A stretch of 64,000 nucleotides of DNA. It comes from Cephalopachus bancanus. Lineage: Eukaryota > Chordata > Mammalia > Primates > Tarsiidae. The position numbers and the translations under genes are program-made. Every line of letters begins with the position of its first letter. Position 1 is the first letter of the stretch. The notes under the pieces were generated by a model. The model did not search any database. It saw only the letters and a program-made list of their open reading frames with translations, and had not been told where the DNA came from. This document shows, piece after piece, positions 24,938-34,946 of this stretch. The stretch is taken from the NCBI GenBank assembly GCA_027257055.1, contig JAPVLO010000133.1:6931501-6995500 (forward strand). Direction: 5' to 3'.

Positions 24938-25473
24938 GTACTTATTCTTACATGTTCAAACTTCAGTCACCTTCAAAGTACTCTGTTTGATGCAATACAC
25001 CTATTGACACGCTTTTTCCACTGCTCAAAACAGTTTTTGAACTTGTCAATCTTGATGCTTTTTAGTGCTTCTGCCTTTTCTTGTTTTGTCTCTTCCACAT
25101 CAGCAAAGGTTTCACTTTGAGGACTTTTTTCATCCAGGAAAACAAAAAACAAAGTCACTCAGGGCAAGACCAGATGAATAGGGAGAGTGGTGCACAGGGG
25201 TCATTCCATTTGGAGTCAAAAATTGCTGAACACTCAGTGTGGTTTGGCCAGGTGCACTCGTAAATCACCCATCATGAAATGGGAAAATACCTGGAAAGAA
25301 TCTCCAAAAATAATAATAATTCACTGTAGCCAAACGCAGCCTCTCACAACAACACTAGCTGGTCCACTGAGGCCAATGTGTTCCTAGAACGCTTATCTAG
25401 CAAGGAAAGCCTATTCTACAAGGGGCCCAACTTCCAAAAAATAACTCCTGTTTTTTGGGGTCCCCCTCATAAG
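24938..25473 (-). mobile_element. Mariner deletion derivative, copy 1
   Basis: Minus-strand C-terminal transposase relic. The frame still reads EALKSIKIDKFKNCFEQWKK, a typical mariner C-terminus. The site of the third catalytic Asp (PYSPDLAP in the family) reads YSSGLALS here, so the acid is lost. The outer end keeps GGGGGACCCCAAAAAACAG next to TA. The other terminal repeat is missing. It shares structure and internal deletion with the copies at 28179 and 43364. Confidence 0.88.
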
Positions 25474-26399
25474 TATATATACACATATAGAAGATATATA
25501 TGTATACATATATCTGTGTATGCAAACATATATAGGATATAGTCATAGTCTACGAAAGTTAAATAAAAGTACATATCTCATGTGAGGACATGAAATCAAG
25601 GTAACCAACAGATGTTTAGGAGCACGGTTTGCCTCTTGACTACCCAAAAAATAGCTTTCTATTAAGCAGTCTTATTATCATAGACACCATGCACCATCCC
25701 CTCAAGCCCATTGCAACTAGCTAGAGAATCTGGACTTAGAATCCAAAATTTGATTAAGAATTTCCATTTTTTTTAATCCTTGGCATCTAACTGTCCATAC
25801 ACACCTGAAAATCTGACCCTCAGTGCTCTGGAATAACGGAAGCTAATAAAACTCTGCAGTTGCTCTCAGTTGTCTTGAGAGGTACCTGGAACAGCAAATC
25901 CAGGCAATCTGCGGTTCTGAGAACAAGATTCAGAGAGCCCAACAACATATACAAAAGGTAGCCACAGAAACTGCTCTGAAAAAGGATGGGAATTTCTACA
26001 AATAAACAAATCTGTCAAAGAAATGTCTTTGATCACTCAGTCATCACTGGTTTTAGTCAAAGTTTAACTTTAACTACAGGTTTAGGAAATGAAGGGCCTC
26101 TTGCCCTGAAGTAAAAATTAACAAATCTAAAGCACCATGAATCAACTCCCAGGCACTGGCAGTAATGAACTTTTTTTTTTTTTTTTTTTTTTAATGGGGC
26201 ATTTCTATCATAGTCACAACCTACTTCACTAATTAATGGTATACAGGAAATGCTTAGTGAGTGTGTAAAGTCCACAGTTCTGAGCACTCCTGGTGGCAAC
26301 ACCTGGCATTGTTTTATGTAAATATCACTGGAGCCATCTAAAGGTGGAGGAGGTCCTAAGGGCCTGCGTTGGGTGGGGGAGAAGGCAGGAGAGATGCCA
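25474..26399. other. Intron with AT microsatellite and a T-run
   Basis: TATATA-rich patch at 25474-25545 and a 23-base T-run at about 26169-26192. Otherwise unassigned. Confidence 0.5.
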
Positions 26400-26626
26400 C
26401 AGGGAGGGGTTAACAGAAATGGACTTAGGAAACTACATCAATAATAATACTAAATAATTCTAAAGAACTAAATGTGCCCCAACACAAAGGAAAACGTTTG
26501 CATTGAAGGACATCTCAATTACCTTGATTTGATCATTACACATCAATACACATTGTATACATGTATCAAAATATCCCATGTACCCCAAAATATGCACAAC
26601 TGCTATGTATCAATAAAAAAGAGAAA
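26400..26626 (+). mobile_element. L1 3' UTR end
   Basis: Ends with the L1 phrase CATTGTATACATGTATCAAAA, then TATCCCATGTACCCC and AATATGCACAACTGCTATGT, then CAATAAAAAA. Heavily 5'-truncated. Confidence 0.88.
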
Positions 26627-27714
26627 TGGGCTTAGAAAACTGGCAGGACATGCATACAGATAGCATCAAAAACAGAGAAAACAGACTCAGAAATTAGAGA
26701 ACTGAGCATATTTTAAAGATACTCTAAAGTTCTGCTAAAATGCAGATCACAATTGGGCCTTCATTGATTTTCTCATCACCATACTCCACTGCCTGAACTG
26801 TGAATTCTCAACACGTCTAACCTCTCATATAAGCTATCACTATCCGCCATGCCCAGAAATGATGATTACTCTTTTTCACTGTTCTCACAAACAAGGGCCT
26901 ACTTCTGTATATGAAATACTCACTAAATATTATCTCCACCCCATCTCCTAGGGTCTAACACTGCCGTGAACTATGACAGCATGAAGCATGCTAGTGATGA
27001 CACAAAGGCAGTCATAAGCTTGACTTTCACAAGTTCTCTTCTTGTAAATGACTACTAGACACTCCCAGAAGGCGAAGCAAAATTTCTGAGTAACAGACCA
27101 AACCAAAGTTAATTCAGCAACCAAGGACCCTAACTCATTCACTGATGAACAATTTCTATAATTTCCACAAATCCTAAATGGCAGAACTTAGGAAATCTCC
27201 CTATGAAAATATAAAGCATTTGTTTACAGAAATTATTTTCAGGAAGCCTTTGTTTACATCCTAACCCATGTGCTAACAACCTTGTAGGAGAGATTTAGAA
27301 AACCTAGTTTTAAAAACAACAGAAAGCTAAACCCTCTGGGCGATACTTAATGGTCTGTGCTTGTCCCAAAGAGACGAAAACAGATGTCTAGATAAGATAA
27401 ATTAAAATGCTTATGAAATTATGTTAATCAGCAATTTACTTAGTTTTAGTAACCTTGAAATGGGTTTCCTGAAATATGGAGAAAACACATAAAAACTTAA
27501 TGAAACTATACATTCTATCCAAAATTACTGAACAGCCCAAGAATGATGAAATAACGAGATCTGTTCATTCTAGTTCATGTGTCAGCTCACCTAGAATCAG
27601 TGTAACAAACTCCTAGAGTTATAAGATGGGTTTTTTAATGAGAGAATGAACACAGATATTTAAACATGAATTCAAAACAAAGTTTGTCAGAAATATTCAT
27701 CCAAAGAAACCATT
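26627..27714. other. Intron, nothing recognised
   Basis: No element assigned. Confidence 0.5.
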
Positions 27715-27945
27715 ACAACCTCCTAAGTAGCATCTGACAAACTTGCTTTGTAAAGGGCAGACAGAAAGCGCTTAAGGCTGTGCTGGACCCACCACCTCTG
27801 TTGCAGCTACTTGCTCTGCCTACGTAGTATGACAGTACATGGATGATGCTTAAGGGAATGACTGTGGCTGTATTTGGTAAACCTCCATTCACGAGAACAC
27901 AGAGGTCTAGATTTGGCCAGAGACCATGGTTTGCCAACCTCTGTT
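27715..27945 (+). mobile_element. hAT-Charlie-type MITE relic
   Basis: Follows a familiar hAT relic: TTGTAAAGGGCAGACAGAAA, then TGTTGCAGCTACTTGCTCTG, GGAATGACTGTGGCTGT, TAGATTTGGCCAGAGACCAT and GGTTTGCCAACCTCTG at the end. Non-coding. Confidence 0.75.
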
Positions 27946-28125
27946 GTAAATTACTCAACTATAATGGGTGTCTTTTTATTGATGTGGTTGATGTATTCTA
28001 GGATGGGTCCATACTCCAAGTCTAGGAAGTGGCTGTCTCCTGTTGCAGAATACAGAAGGCTAACTCATCTGAAGCTCAAATTAAACTCTTAGGGAACTCA
28101 AAGGCCTACAGAAACTGACTGGAGT

Positions 28126-28178
28126 GCTGTGATGGCTTTGGAGAGACAGGCCAAATGACTAAGAATCAGGGAAATATA
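28126..28178 (+). repeat. Short duplicated segment, copy 1
   Basis: GTGCTGTGATGGCTTTGG through AAGAATCAGGGAAATATA is repeated, with about ten differences, at 29689-29740, and lies directly against a mariner end. Confidence 0.75.
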
Positions 28179-28753
28179 CAAGGAAAGACCCCCCCTCAAA
28201 AAAATGTATATATAAAAAACTGTATTTATTCTTACATGTTTAAGCTTCAGTCACCCTCAAAGTACTCTCCATTTGATACAATACACCTATTGAGATGCTT
28301 TTTCCATTGCTCAACACAGTTTTTGAACTTGTCAATTTTGATGCCTTTCAGTGTTTCTGGCCCTTTTTTGTTTCACCTTTTCTACATCAGCAACACTTTC
28401 CCCTTGTTTCCAAAGAAGCAAACAAACAAAAAAGTCATTCAGGGTGAGGTCAGGTGACTAGGGAGGGTGAGGTACAAGTGTCATGCCATTTTTTGACCTA
28501 AGACTGCTGAACACTCGATGCAGTGAACAGGTGCACTTGTGAATCACTCATCGTGAAATGGGCAAATGTGTTGAAAGAATCTAAAAAAAAAAAAAATTTC
28601 ACTGAAGCCAAACGTAGCCTCTCACAACAACACTAGCTAGTAAATGGATGCCAGTGGGTTCCTAGAACACCAGTGTAGCAAGGGAAGCCTTTACTACAAG
28701 GGGCCTGCCCTCCAAAGATACTTCTGGTTTGGGGGTGGGGGGGTCCTCCCTCG
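28179..28753 (-). mobile_element. Mariner deletion derivative, copy 2
   Basis: 575-bp element flanked by TA on both sides, with inverted ends (CAAGGAAAGACCCCCCC on the left; on the right, read in reverse complement, CGAGGGAGGACCCCCCC). The minus strand keeps the mariner C-terminal segment, but an in-frame TAG falls in the PPYSPD region. The N-terminal two thirds of a mariner transposase is absent. Confidence 0.88.
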
Positions 28754-29688
28754 TATTCTAACTGATAGAGAAAAAGGCAAACGTGGGGGAAACAATACTT
28801 AGATATGTAAATATACTCATTAAAATGTCCAAGTAGTCTATCTCAGACAAAAACAGACCCTCTATATACATTTCACATAATCTACAAGACCACATGTGGC
28901 AGAAAGAATTCCTATTTTCAGGTAAGGAAATAAGAAGGATCAAAAAAGTGACTTCAGCCCAAGGTTGCAAAGATGCAGGGCAGAGCAACCTTCATGTTCT
29001 CTCCATTGAATTCACTACGCTGTTTCTCCAAGCATACAGTGATCTTTTTTCTCATTTCCTTGTCTACCTCAAAAATAAGACTCTGACTTTTATATCAAGA
29101 TGAATCTTGAAAGATTTGTTAGATATATGGAAATTAGAACTTAGTTGTACAAAATTCAAGACTTAAATGGAAATTATGTTCCCACACTTGCCAGCCCACA
29201 CATGCTTACTGGACGCCAAACACGGGCCTTTTAATTTTGGGAAATGGGTTCGCCTAGGCCAAAAAAAGAAGTTACTAATGAATTGAGGCTTGACCATTCC
29301 AGTACCGAACTGTATTTAAAGAACCTTTAGATGAACTCCTTTCTAAGATAGCAAACGTACTTTCCTGCCTTCCTAGAGAGGACACACAGTGGAGGGTCAC
29401 ACAATCACCAAATCACACCATGCATGCGCAGAAGTACAGACACCACCCCTGGGGACAAAGCACAGGGAGAGACCAATCCCAAACGCACATTTGCTGAGGG
29501 TCAGTGACATCCCGCCACCCACACATTCACCAAGCATCCTTCACGGCAAAAGTGATCTCTGCTCAGTCCTGGTACCGGCCCGAAGCCCATTTTGTCCATC
29601 TCGTGGCTGCAACAGCTTCCAAATGCCCTGCTTCTTCCTTTAATCCCTTCTTCTCACGACCTCCTTTTCACCCGTGTCTCTCTCTCAG
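28754..29688. other. Intron, nothing recognised
   Basis: No element assigned. Confidence 0.5.
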
Positions 29689-29740
29689 TGCTGTTATGGC
29701 TTCAGAAAGACAAGTCAAGCAATTAAGAATCAGGGAAATA
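29689..29740 (+). repeat. Short duplicated segment, copy 2
   Basis: GTGCTGTTATGGCTTCAG through AAGAATCAGGGAAATA, the partner of 28126-28178. It is split by an Alu, after which TACAAAGAAAGG resumes at 30044. Confidence 0.75.
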
Positions 29741-30027
29741 GTTGGGCTCGGTGTCTCAGTCGGCAATCCCAGCACTTTGGGAGGCTGAGGTGAGTGGATT
29801 GCCTGAGCCCACGGGTTCAAGACCTGCCTGGGCAACTTGGCAAGACCTCATCTCTACAATAAATCAAAAATTAGCCGGGCGTGGGAGCGCGCACCTGTAG
29901 TTCCCGCTATTTGGAAGGCTGAGGCGGAAGGATCGCCGGAGCCCAGCAGGTCGAGGCTGCAGTGGCCAGGAGCGGCCACTGCACTCCAGTCTGGGTGACA
30001 GAGTGAGACTCTAACTCAAAAAAAAAA
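29741..30027 (+). mobile_element. Alu dimer, first of a +/-/+ cluster
   Basis: Full dimer with lineage linker. Perfect 16-bp duplication AAGAATCAGGGAAATA (29725-29740 and 30028-30043). Confidence 0.96.
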
Positions 30028-30066
30028 AAGAATCAGGGAAATATACAAAGAAAGGCCTTGTACTTC

Positions 30067-30371
30067 GTTTGTTTGTTTTTTTTCTTTTTTTTTGAGTTAG
30101 AGTCTCACTCTGTCACCCAGGCTGGAGGGCAGTGGCACACTCACGACCACCCCAGCATCGACCTGCTGGGCTCCAGCAATCCTTCTGCCTCAGCCTTCCA
30201 AGTAGCTGGAACTACAGGCATGTGCTACCACATCCAGCTAACTTTTTTTTTATTTATTGTAGAGAAGTCTCGCCAAGTTACCCGGGCTGGTCTCAAACCT
30301 GTGGGTTCAGGAATCCACACGCCTTGGCCTCTCAAATTGCTGGGATTACAGGCTGAGCCACCAAGCCCAGC
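30067..30371 (-). mobile_element. Alu dimer, middle of the cluster, opposite strand
   Basis: Minus-strand dimer of the same lineage with a T-rich tail that includes GTTTGTTT. Short possible duplication TGTACTTC (30059-30066 and 30372-30379). Confidence 0.93.
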
Positions 30372-30403
30372 TGTACTTCTAAGTCTTAAAAAATGCTGGT
30401 CTT

Positions 30404-30691
30404 GCCGGGCTCGGTGTCTCAGCCTGTAATCCCGCGCCTTTGGTAGGCTGAGGTGAGTGGAATGCCTGAGCCCACGGGTTCGAGACCCGCCTGGGCAGCG
30501 AGACCTCATCTCTACAATAAATCAAAAAATTAGCCAGGCGTGGTAGCACGCGCCTGTAGTTCCAGCTACGTGGAAGGCTGAGGCGGAAGGATCGCCGGAG
30601 CCCAGCAGGTCGAGGCTGCGGTGGCCGGGAGCAGCCACTGCACTCCAGTCTGGGGGACAGAGTGAGACTCCAACTCAGAAAAAAAAAAAAA
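30404..30691 (+). mobile_element. Alu dimer, youngest subfamily, third of the cluster
   Basis: Carries both GCGCCTTTGG and the 5-base deletion (GGGCAGCGAGACC). Perfect 16-bp duplication AAAAAATGCTGGTCTT (30388-30403 and 30692-30707). Confidence 0.96.
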
Positions 30692-30707
30692 AAAAAATGC
30701 TGGTCTT

Positions 30708-31415
30708 TCATCAACAACATCAACCCAAGTAGAGCACCGACTTCCTTCAGCAACATAGAAGCAGCGCACAACATCGTGTGTAAGACAAGCCCCACACCTT
30801 CCACTCTCCCCGGGTTTGTACTGCTCAAGAGGTCTGTGTCTTTGCTAAGAAAGATTTTCATACCTTAGAGATGGATGTGGGCAAGTCGTGTTCTCACAGA
30901 GCTAATCCCTTAAAACTACCACTTCCTAATTTGTTTTTTTAAGTTTTCTAATTTATGAAAAGATTTTTCCTGTTTTAAAAAAATACAATTGTTTCCATTT
31001 TTTAAACCCTATAACTCTACCAGAAATCAGTGCTGTGTAGAACACTTGATTTTTTTTATCTCGCATTCTAGTCTTCGAAGGGAAGCAGGTTTAAGTCAAG
31101 AAAGACAATACAGTAGATGAAGGCATTTGGAAGGATTCTGGAGGGACTTTTAATTATTTCCAAGGACTCTAAAGGCTAACAGAACCGGTACATTTTTCTA
31201 TAAAGCTTAAAGTTTTCCTTTTCCTTTATACAAATATAACGTTAGTACTGAACCCATGTTTATGAGCTATAATTAGCATCAACTTTGACTCACAGATCCA
31301 GGGAAGAAAAGGAAAGGTTTCTCAGAGCAATGAGGGATAAGTCAGAAGAAAAACAGCATCAGTGAAAATGTTATACATGTGGACAAAATGGGCTACTCTT
31401 CAAAAATTCGGTTGT
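30708..31415. other. Intron, nothing recognised
   Basis: AT-rich, no element assigned. Confidence 0.5.
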
Positions 31416-31706
31416 AGAAAAAAGAGAAAAGAAGGAAGAAAGGAAGGAAAGAAAGAAGAATGGGGGGATAAAAGGAAGGAGGAAGGGAGGAAAAAAGGGA
31501 GGAAGAAAGGAAGGAAAAAAGGAAGGACCGAAGGATGGGGGAAAAGAAGGAAGGGCAGATGAAAGGATGGAAGGGCAGAAAGATGGAAGGACAGCAGGGG
31601 GTGAGAGGAAGGAAGGAAGGAAAGAAGGAAGGAAGGAAAGATAGATGAAAGGATAGATGAAAGGAAGGAAGGAGAAGAGTAAAGAAGGCAGGGAAGAAGA
31701 GAGGGT
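31416..31706 (+). repeat. GGAA-type purine microsatellite, about 290 bp
   Basis: Long run of GGAA/GAAG repeats with few pyrimidines (GGAAGGAAGGAAAG and variants). The 131-codon Pro/Phe/Ser-rich minus frame over it is a repeat artefact. Confidence 0.92.
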
Positions 31707-31759
31707 GGAGCCTATGTTATACCTGACCCTCCTAAATGGAAGAAGGAAAGCAATGGGTG

Positions 31760-31900
31760 ATGGCATGATACTGGCAAGTTGTCTGACCTCTCTGAGATTC
31801 CAACTCTTTAAATGTAAGATGTGGATAATACCAATACCAGGATGAAATACGTTACTGCTGTAAGTTACTTACCACAGGGCATGACGCCTTGTAAGGTTTA
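31760..31900 (+). mobile_element. MIR relic
   Basis: GGCAAGTTGTCTGACCTCTC, then ATGTAAGATGTGGATAATACC, the MIR order 'tctctgag ... tcatctgtaaaatggggataata'. Confidence 0.7.
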
Positions 31901-31974
31901 ATTATATCACCCATCATGACTGCTACTGTTTAAATTCCCCGCCATAGAAATACAGCTAAGTCAGAACCTTCATC

Positions 31975-32085
31975 TGTTCATGACTCAGCACATATTCATT
32001 AACCAGCTACCGTATCCTGGACACCACGTTGAGTGCTGGTAGTAGAGCAAACAGGACAAAGCTCATGGAGCCTGCAATCAGCCAG
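31975..32085 (+). mobile_element. Ancient LINE (L2/CR1-type) relic
   Basis: CACATATTCATTAACCAGCTACCG, then GTTGAGTGCTGGTAGTAGAGC, then ACAGGACAAAGCTCATGGAG, the familiar 'caacaaatatttattgagcacc ... ggagctta' phrase of an old LINE. Confidence 0.65.
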
Positions 32086-32567
32086 GTCAAGCCAGACAGC
32101 CAGCATATCTGAGTGGCTGCAAATTCTGGTAAGCTAGCCTGGCCCCTGCCACAACATCATGCAAGCCCCTGGGTTGGAACACATGTGTGCCCAGTCAGTG
32201 CTCACCTGACCGACCAGCTGCTAAGTACACAACGTGTGCTCAACAAATACTTCCTTACCATGGAAGCTGTCAGCAACATAAGCCGCTGTGTACTCAGCCT
32301 GTGTGTTGGCTCAAGTACCCCACAGTACATGTCATTGTGCTCAAAATCTTGCCTCTGCCAAAAATCCATATATTAGAAGATTAATATTTATTTTCTTGGA
32401 CCAGGACATATAGAAGAAAGAAAATAAAAGGGACAACCTGAATGTTCATGCTAAGAAGCAGATTCTTCTAGTTCATCGTCCCCTGGCTCATGCGTTTAGC
32501 AAGAATCTATTCAGTCACCTTCTACTAGCACTGTACTAAGTATGCTGCCATAAAAATACAAAATCTG
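32086..32567. other. Intron, mostly unassigned
   Basis: A second weak copy of the same ancient LINE phrase may lie at 32500-32560 (TATTCAGTCACCTTCTACTA). Otherwise nothing recognised. Confidence 0.4.
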
Positions 32568-32862
32568 GTCAGGCTCGGTGGCTCAGCCTGTAATCCCAGC
32601 ACTTTGGGAGGCCAAGGCAAGTGGATTGCCTGAGCCCGTGGGTTCAAGACCCACCCGGGCAACTCAGCGAGACCTTGTCTCTACAATAAATCAAAAATTA
32701 ACCGGGCATGATAGTGTGCGCATATAGTTCCAGCTACTTGGAAAGCTGAGGCGGAAGGATCGCCGGAGCCCTGCAGGGTGAGGCTGCGGTGGCTGGGAGC
32801 GTGCCACTGCACTCCAATCTGGGCAACAGAGTGAGACTCCAACTAAGAAAAAAAAAAAAAAA
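32568..32862 (+). mobile_element. Alu dimer, CAGGGTGAGG subfamily
   Basis: Lineage linker present. The right arm has TGCAGGGTGAGGCTGCGG and GAGCGTGCCACTGC, shared with 49060-49348. No clear target-site duplication was found. Confidence 0.92.
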
Positions 32863-32930
32863 ACTCTCAACATCTGCCAATATAGGTAACATCTGTCAAG
32901 ATAGATACTAACGTTTAGAAAGTGCCTTCC

Positions 32931-33011
32931 GGCAACCCCTTTGGGTCCCCTCCCACTGTGGGAGCTTTTCTGTCCTCCCAATAACCCTTGCTTTCTCACA
33001 AAATGAAAAAA
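32931..33011 (+). mobile_element. Mini-retroposon, LTR-transcript-like, copy 1
   Basis: About 81 bp: starts GGCAACCCCTTTGGG, then CTCCCACTGTGGGAG (hairpin), TTTTCTGTCC, a degraded AATAAC where other copies have AATAAA, CTTGCTTTCTCAC, and an A-rich tail. It is flanked by a 12-bp duplication AAAGTGCCTTCC (32919-32930) and AAAGTGCATTCC (33012-33023), one mismatch, as in L1-mediated retroposition. The sequence recalls the polyadenylation (R) region of gammaretrovirus-like LTRs such as LTR7. Confidence 0.75.
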
Positions 33012-33029
33012 AAAGTGCATTCCCATGCT

Positions 33030-33175
33030 TCTTTAATTCTCAAAACAACATTGTGAAAAAGTATTATCCCTTTCCTAGATGAAGATAACAAGGCTGAGAG
33101 ATTTACGCAGTCATGCAACTAGTAAGCACAGAGCCGAGTCCCAAACCTAGTAGATCTTCTTGACTGAATCAATCC
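33030..33175 (-). mobile_element. MIR relic, reverse strand
   Basis: Plus strand reads like antisense MIR: AGTATTATCCCTTTCC, AGATGAAGATAACAAGGCTGAG, then AACTAGTAAGCACAGAGCCG. Confidence 0.7.
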
Positions 33176-34054
33176 ATCACCCTCTCCCAGTGCCCCACAG
33201 TGACTCACCTTCATCACACATCAACAAATTCCCAGCTGAGCATTCCTATACCAGGAAGCAAATAATAAACATTTGCTGATAAAAATTCACATCTGTCCAC
33301 AATTTGAGAGAAAAAAACACCATTAAACTCTCACTTTAAAAACACAGCAGTAACGTATCCATATTGTGATACTTGTCTAAGATTATATGAGAAAATACTC
33401 CCAGAACTCTCAATCCCTGGAGCGACATACAACATGGCATACTGCAGTTCTACGGTCCGAAAGGAGAGCCTCCTTAGGCTCTTTGATTGTGTCTCTGATG
33501 GCTTATGCTCTTGAAAGTAGCTTTACTGTTTGTTTACATGGTCTGATGAAACTTACAGATTAGCTTAAAACCTGGTCTGGCCAAGAAAGATGAGAACCAG
33601 GACCGTTTGTAATCTTTTAACCAGCATGATCTAATGCAAATTGAAACAGGACCAGTCAAGGAAATGTTTCAAATAAACTGCATTATAACGCAGGAATATG
33701 GCAGAGAAAAAAGACAAGAGCTAATAATGAAAATATGAAATCAATAACTGTGGTAAACTAGGAACACTTATCTCCTGGTGATGACAACAGTGCCACAGTC
33801 AACACATTAATGGTAAGAAAAAAAATTTTTGGAAGTACCAGGTATGTCTGGATGGCAAAAACTAGAACAATAATGGCCTAAAATCCCTGAAAAGCTTGTC
33901 AGTTATGACAACCTTCTGTTCCACCAGAGCATCTAGTGGCAGAAAACTATGGTGAATATGCTGTCTGCCAAGCTCCCCATAAGGCAAGAAGCTCTGAAGG
34001 TGCCTGGGGAAGGAAACTAACATATCCCAGGCACGTTCCAAGTACCAACTTCCA
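33176..34054. other. Intron, nothing recognised
   Basis: No element assigned. Confidence 0.5.
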
Positions 34055-34250
34055 CAATGGGCATTTTACACACAAGACTTCCTCCATCCCACCAACCTTA
34101 CCTCAATATATCATATCTTCATCTGACAGATGAAAAATCTGGATCTCACATGTACCAGTCCACTCGCCCTAGGCAAACAGCTCCAGTGTGCCAATAGAGA
34201 TGCTTTCAAACATCTGACTCCAAAACCTGTATCCTTTCCATTCTACCACA
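34055..34250 (-). mobile_element. MIR relic, reverse strand
   Basis: TTCATCTGACAGATGAAAAAT and, after a gap, TCTGACTCCAAAACCTGTATCC, the antisense MIR order. Confidence 0.55.
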
Positions 34251-34872
34251 GCACTGGTTCCATAAAAAGTTCTCACCCCTGATTTCTAATTAGGAGAATT
34301 ATCTCAAGAGACTTGTAAAACATTCATTCTGTAAGAAACTACACCTGTGTAATTGAGTCTTGACAAGCTTCTGAAATTTAAGTTGCAAAGAACAGAGGAG
34401 CAGCCCTATGGACTGATGGCTGTGGGCATCAGGAGAGCTGTGCTGCCATTCAAATACAACAGGGAAAAAGTGATGGCCAAAGAAGACTGTAAAAGACGGG
34501 TCAGGACTTTCAAATGCAGAAGTTGGATACTGATTGCAAGCTCAGTTCAAATTTATGTGTAACTCCCATGTTCTCAGCACTGGGGTACAGCAATTAATAA
34601 ATGGCCATCTCTGCCCCCTTGGAACTTTAATATGGTTCTTCCATGCCAGAAGGACACGTAGGGAACTTTGAGAGCTCGGGAGAGGCAGACATGAGCCAGC
34701 GTGGCAGGCAGGACAGGACTCAGTGTGGCACCACTTCCAGGACCACCCATCCCACAACACACATGTACGTACACAAATATATCAAAATGTAGCATCATTC
34801 ACAGAAGCAAGTACACTGAAAGCAGTCTAATACCCACCAGTGAGGGAAAGGCAAACCATACACTATGGAGAT
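34251..34872. other. Intron, possible ancient LINE phrase
   Basis: 34567-34625 (TGTTCTCAGCACTGGGGTAC, then CATCTCTGCCCCCTTGGAAC) may be another scrap of the old L2/CR1-type LINE. The remainder is unassigned. Confidence 0.35.
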
Positions 34873-34946
34873 ATACATACACACATACACACACACACAT
34901 ACACACACACACACACTCTCACACACACACACTCTCACACACACAG
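34873..34946 (+). repeat. CA microsatellite, interrupted
   Basis: AC dinucleotides interrupted by AT and CTCT units. Confidence 0.95.

Noticed and set aside
24973..25158. Mariner C-terminal frame as a domesticated transposase gene
   Set aside because: Catalytic Asp is lost, the N-terminal two thirds is absent, and two sister copies are equally decayed.
31371..31766. 131-codon Ser/Pro/Phe-rich minus-strand frame
   Set aside because: Translation of the GGAA purine tract.
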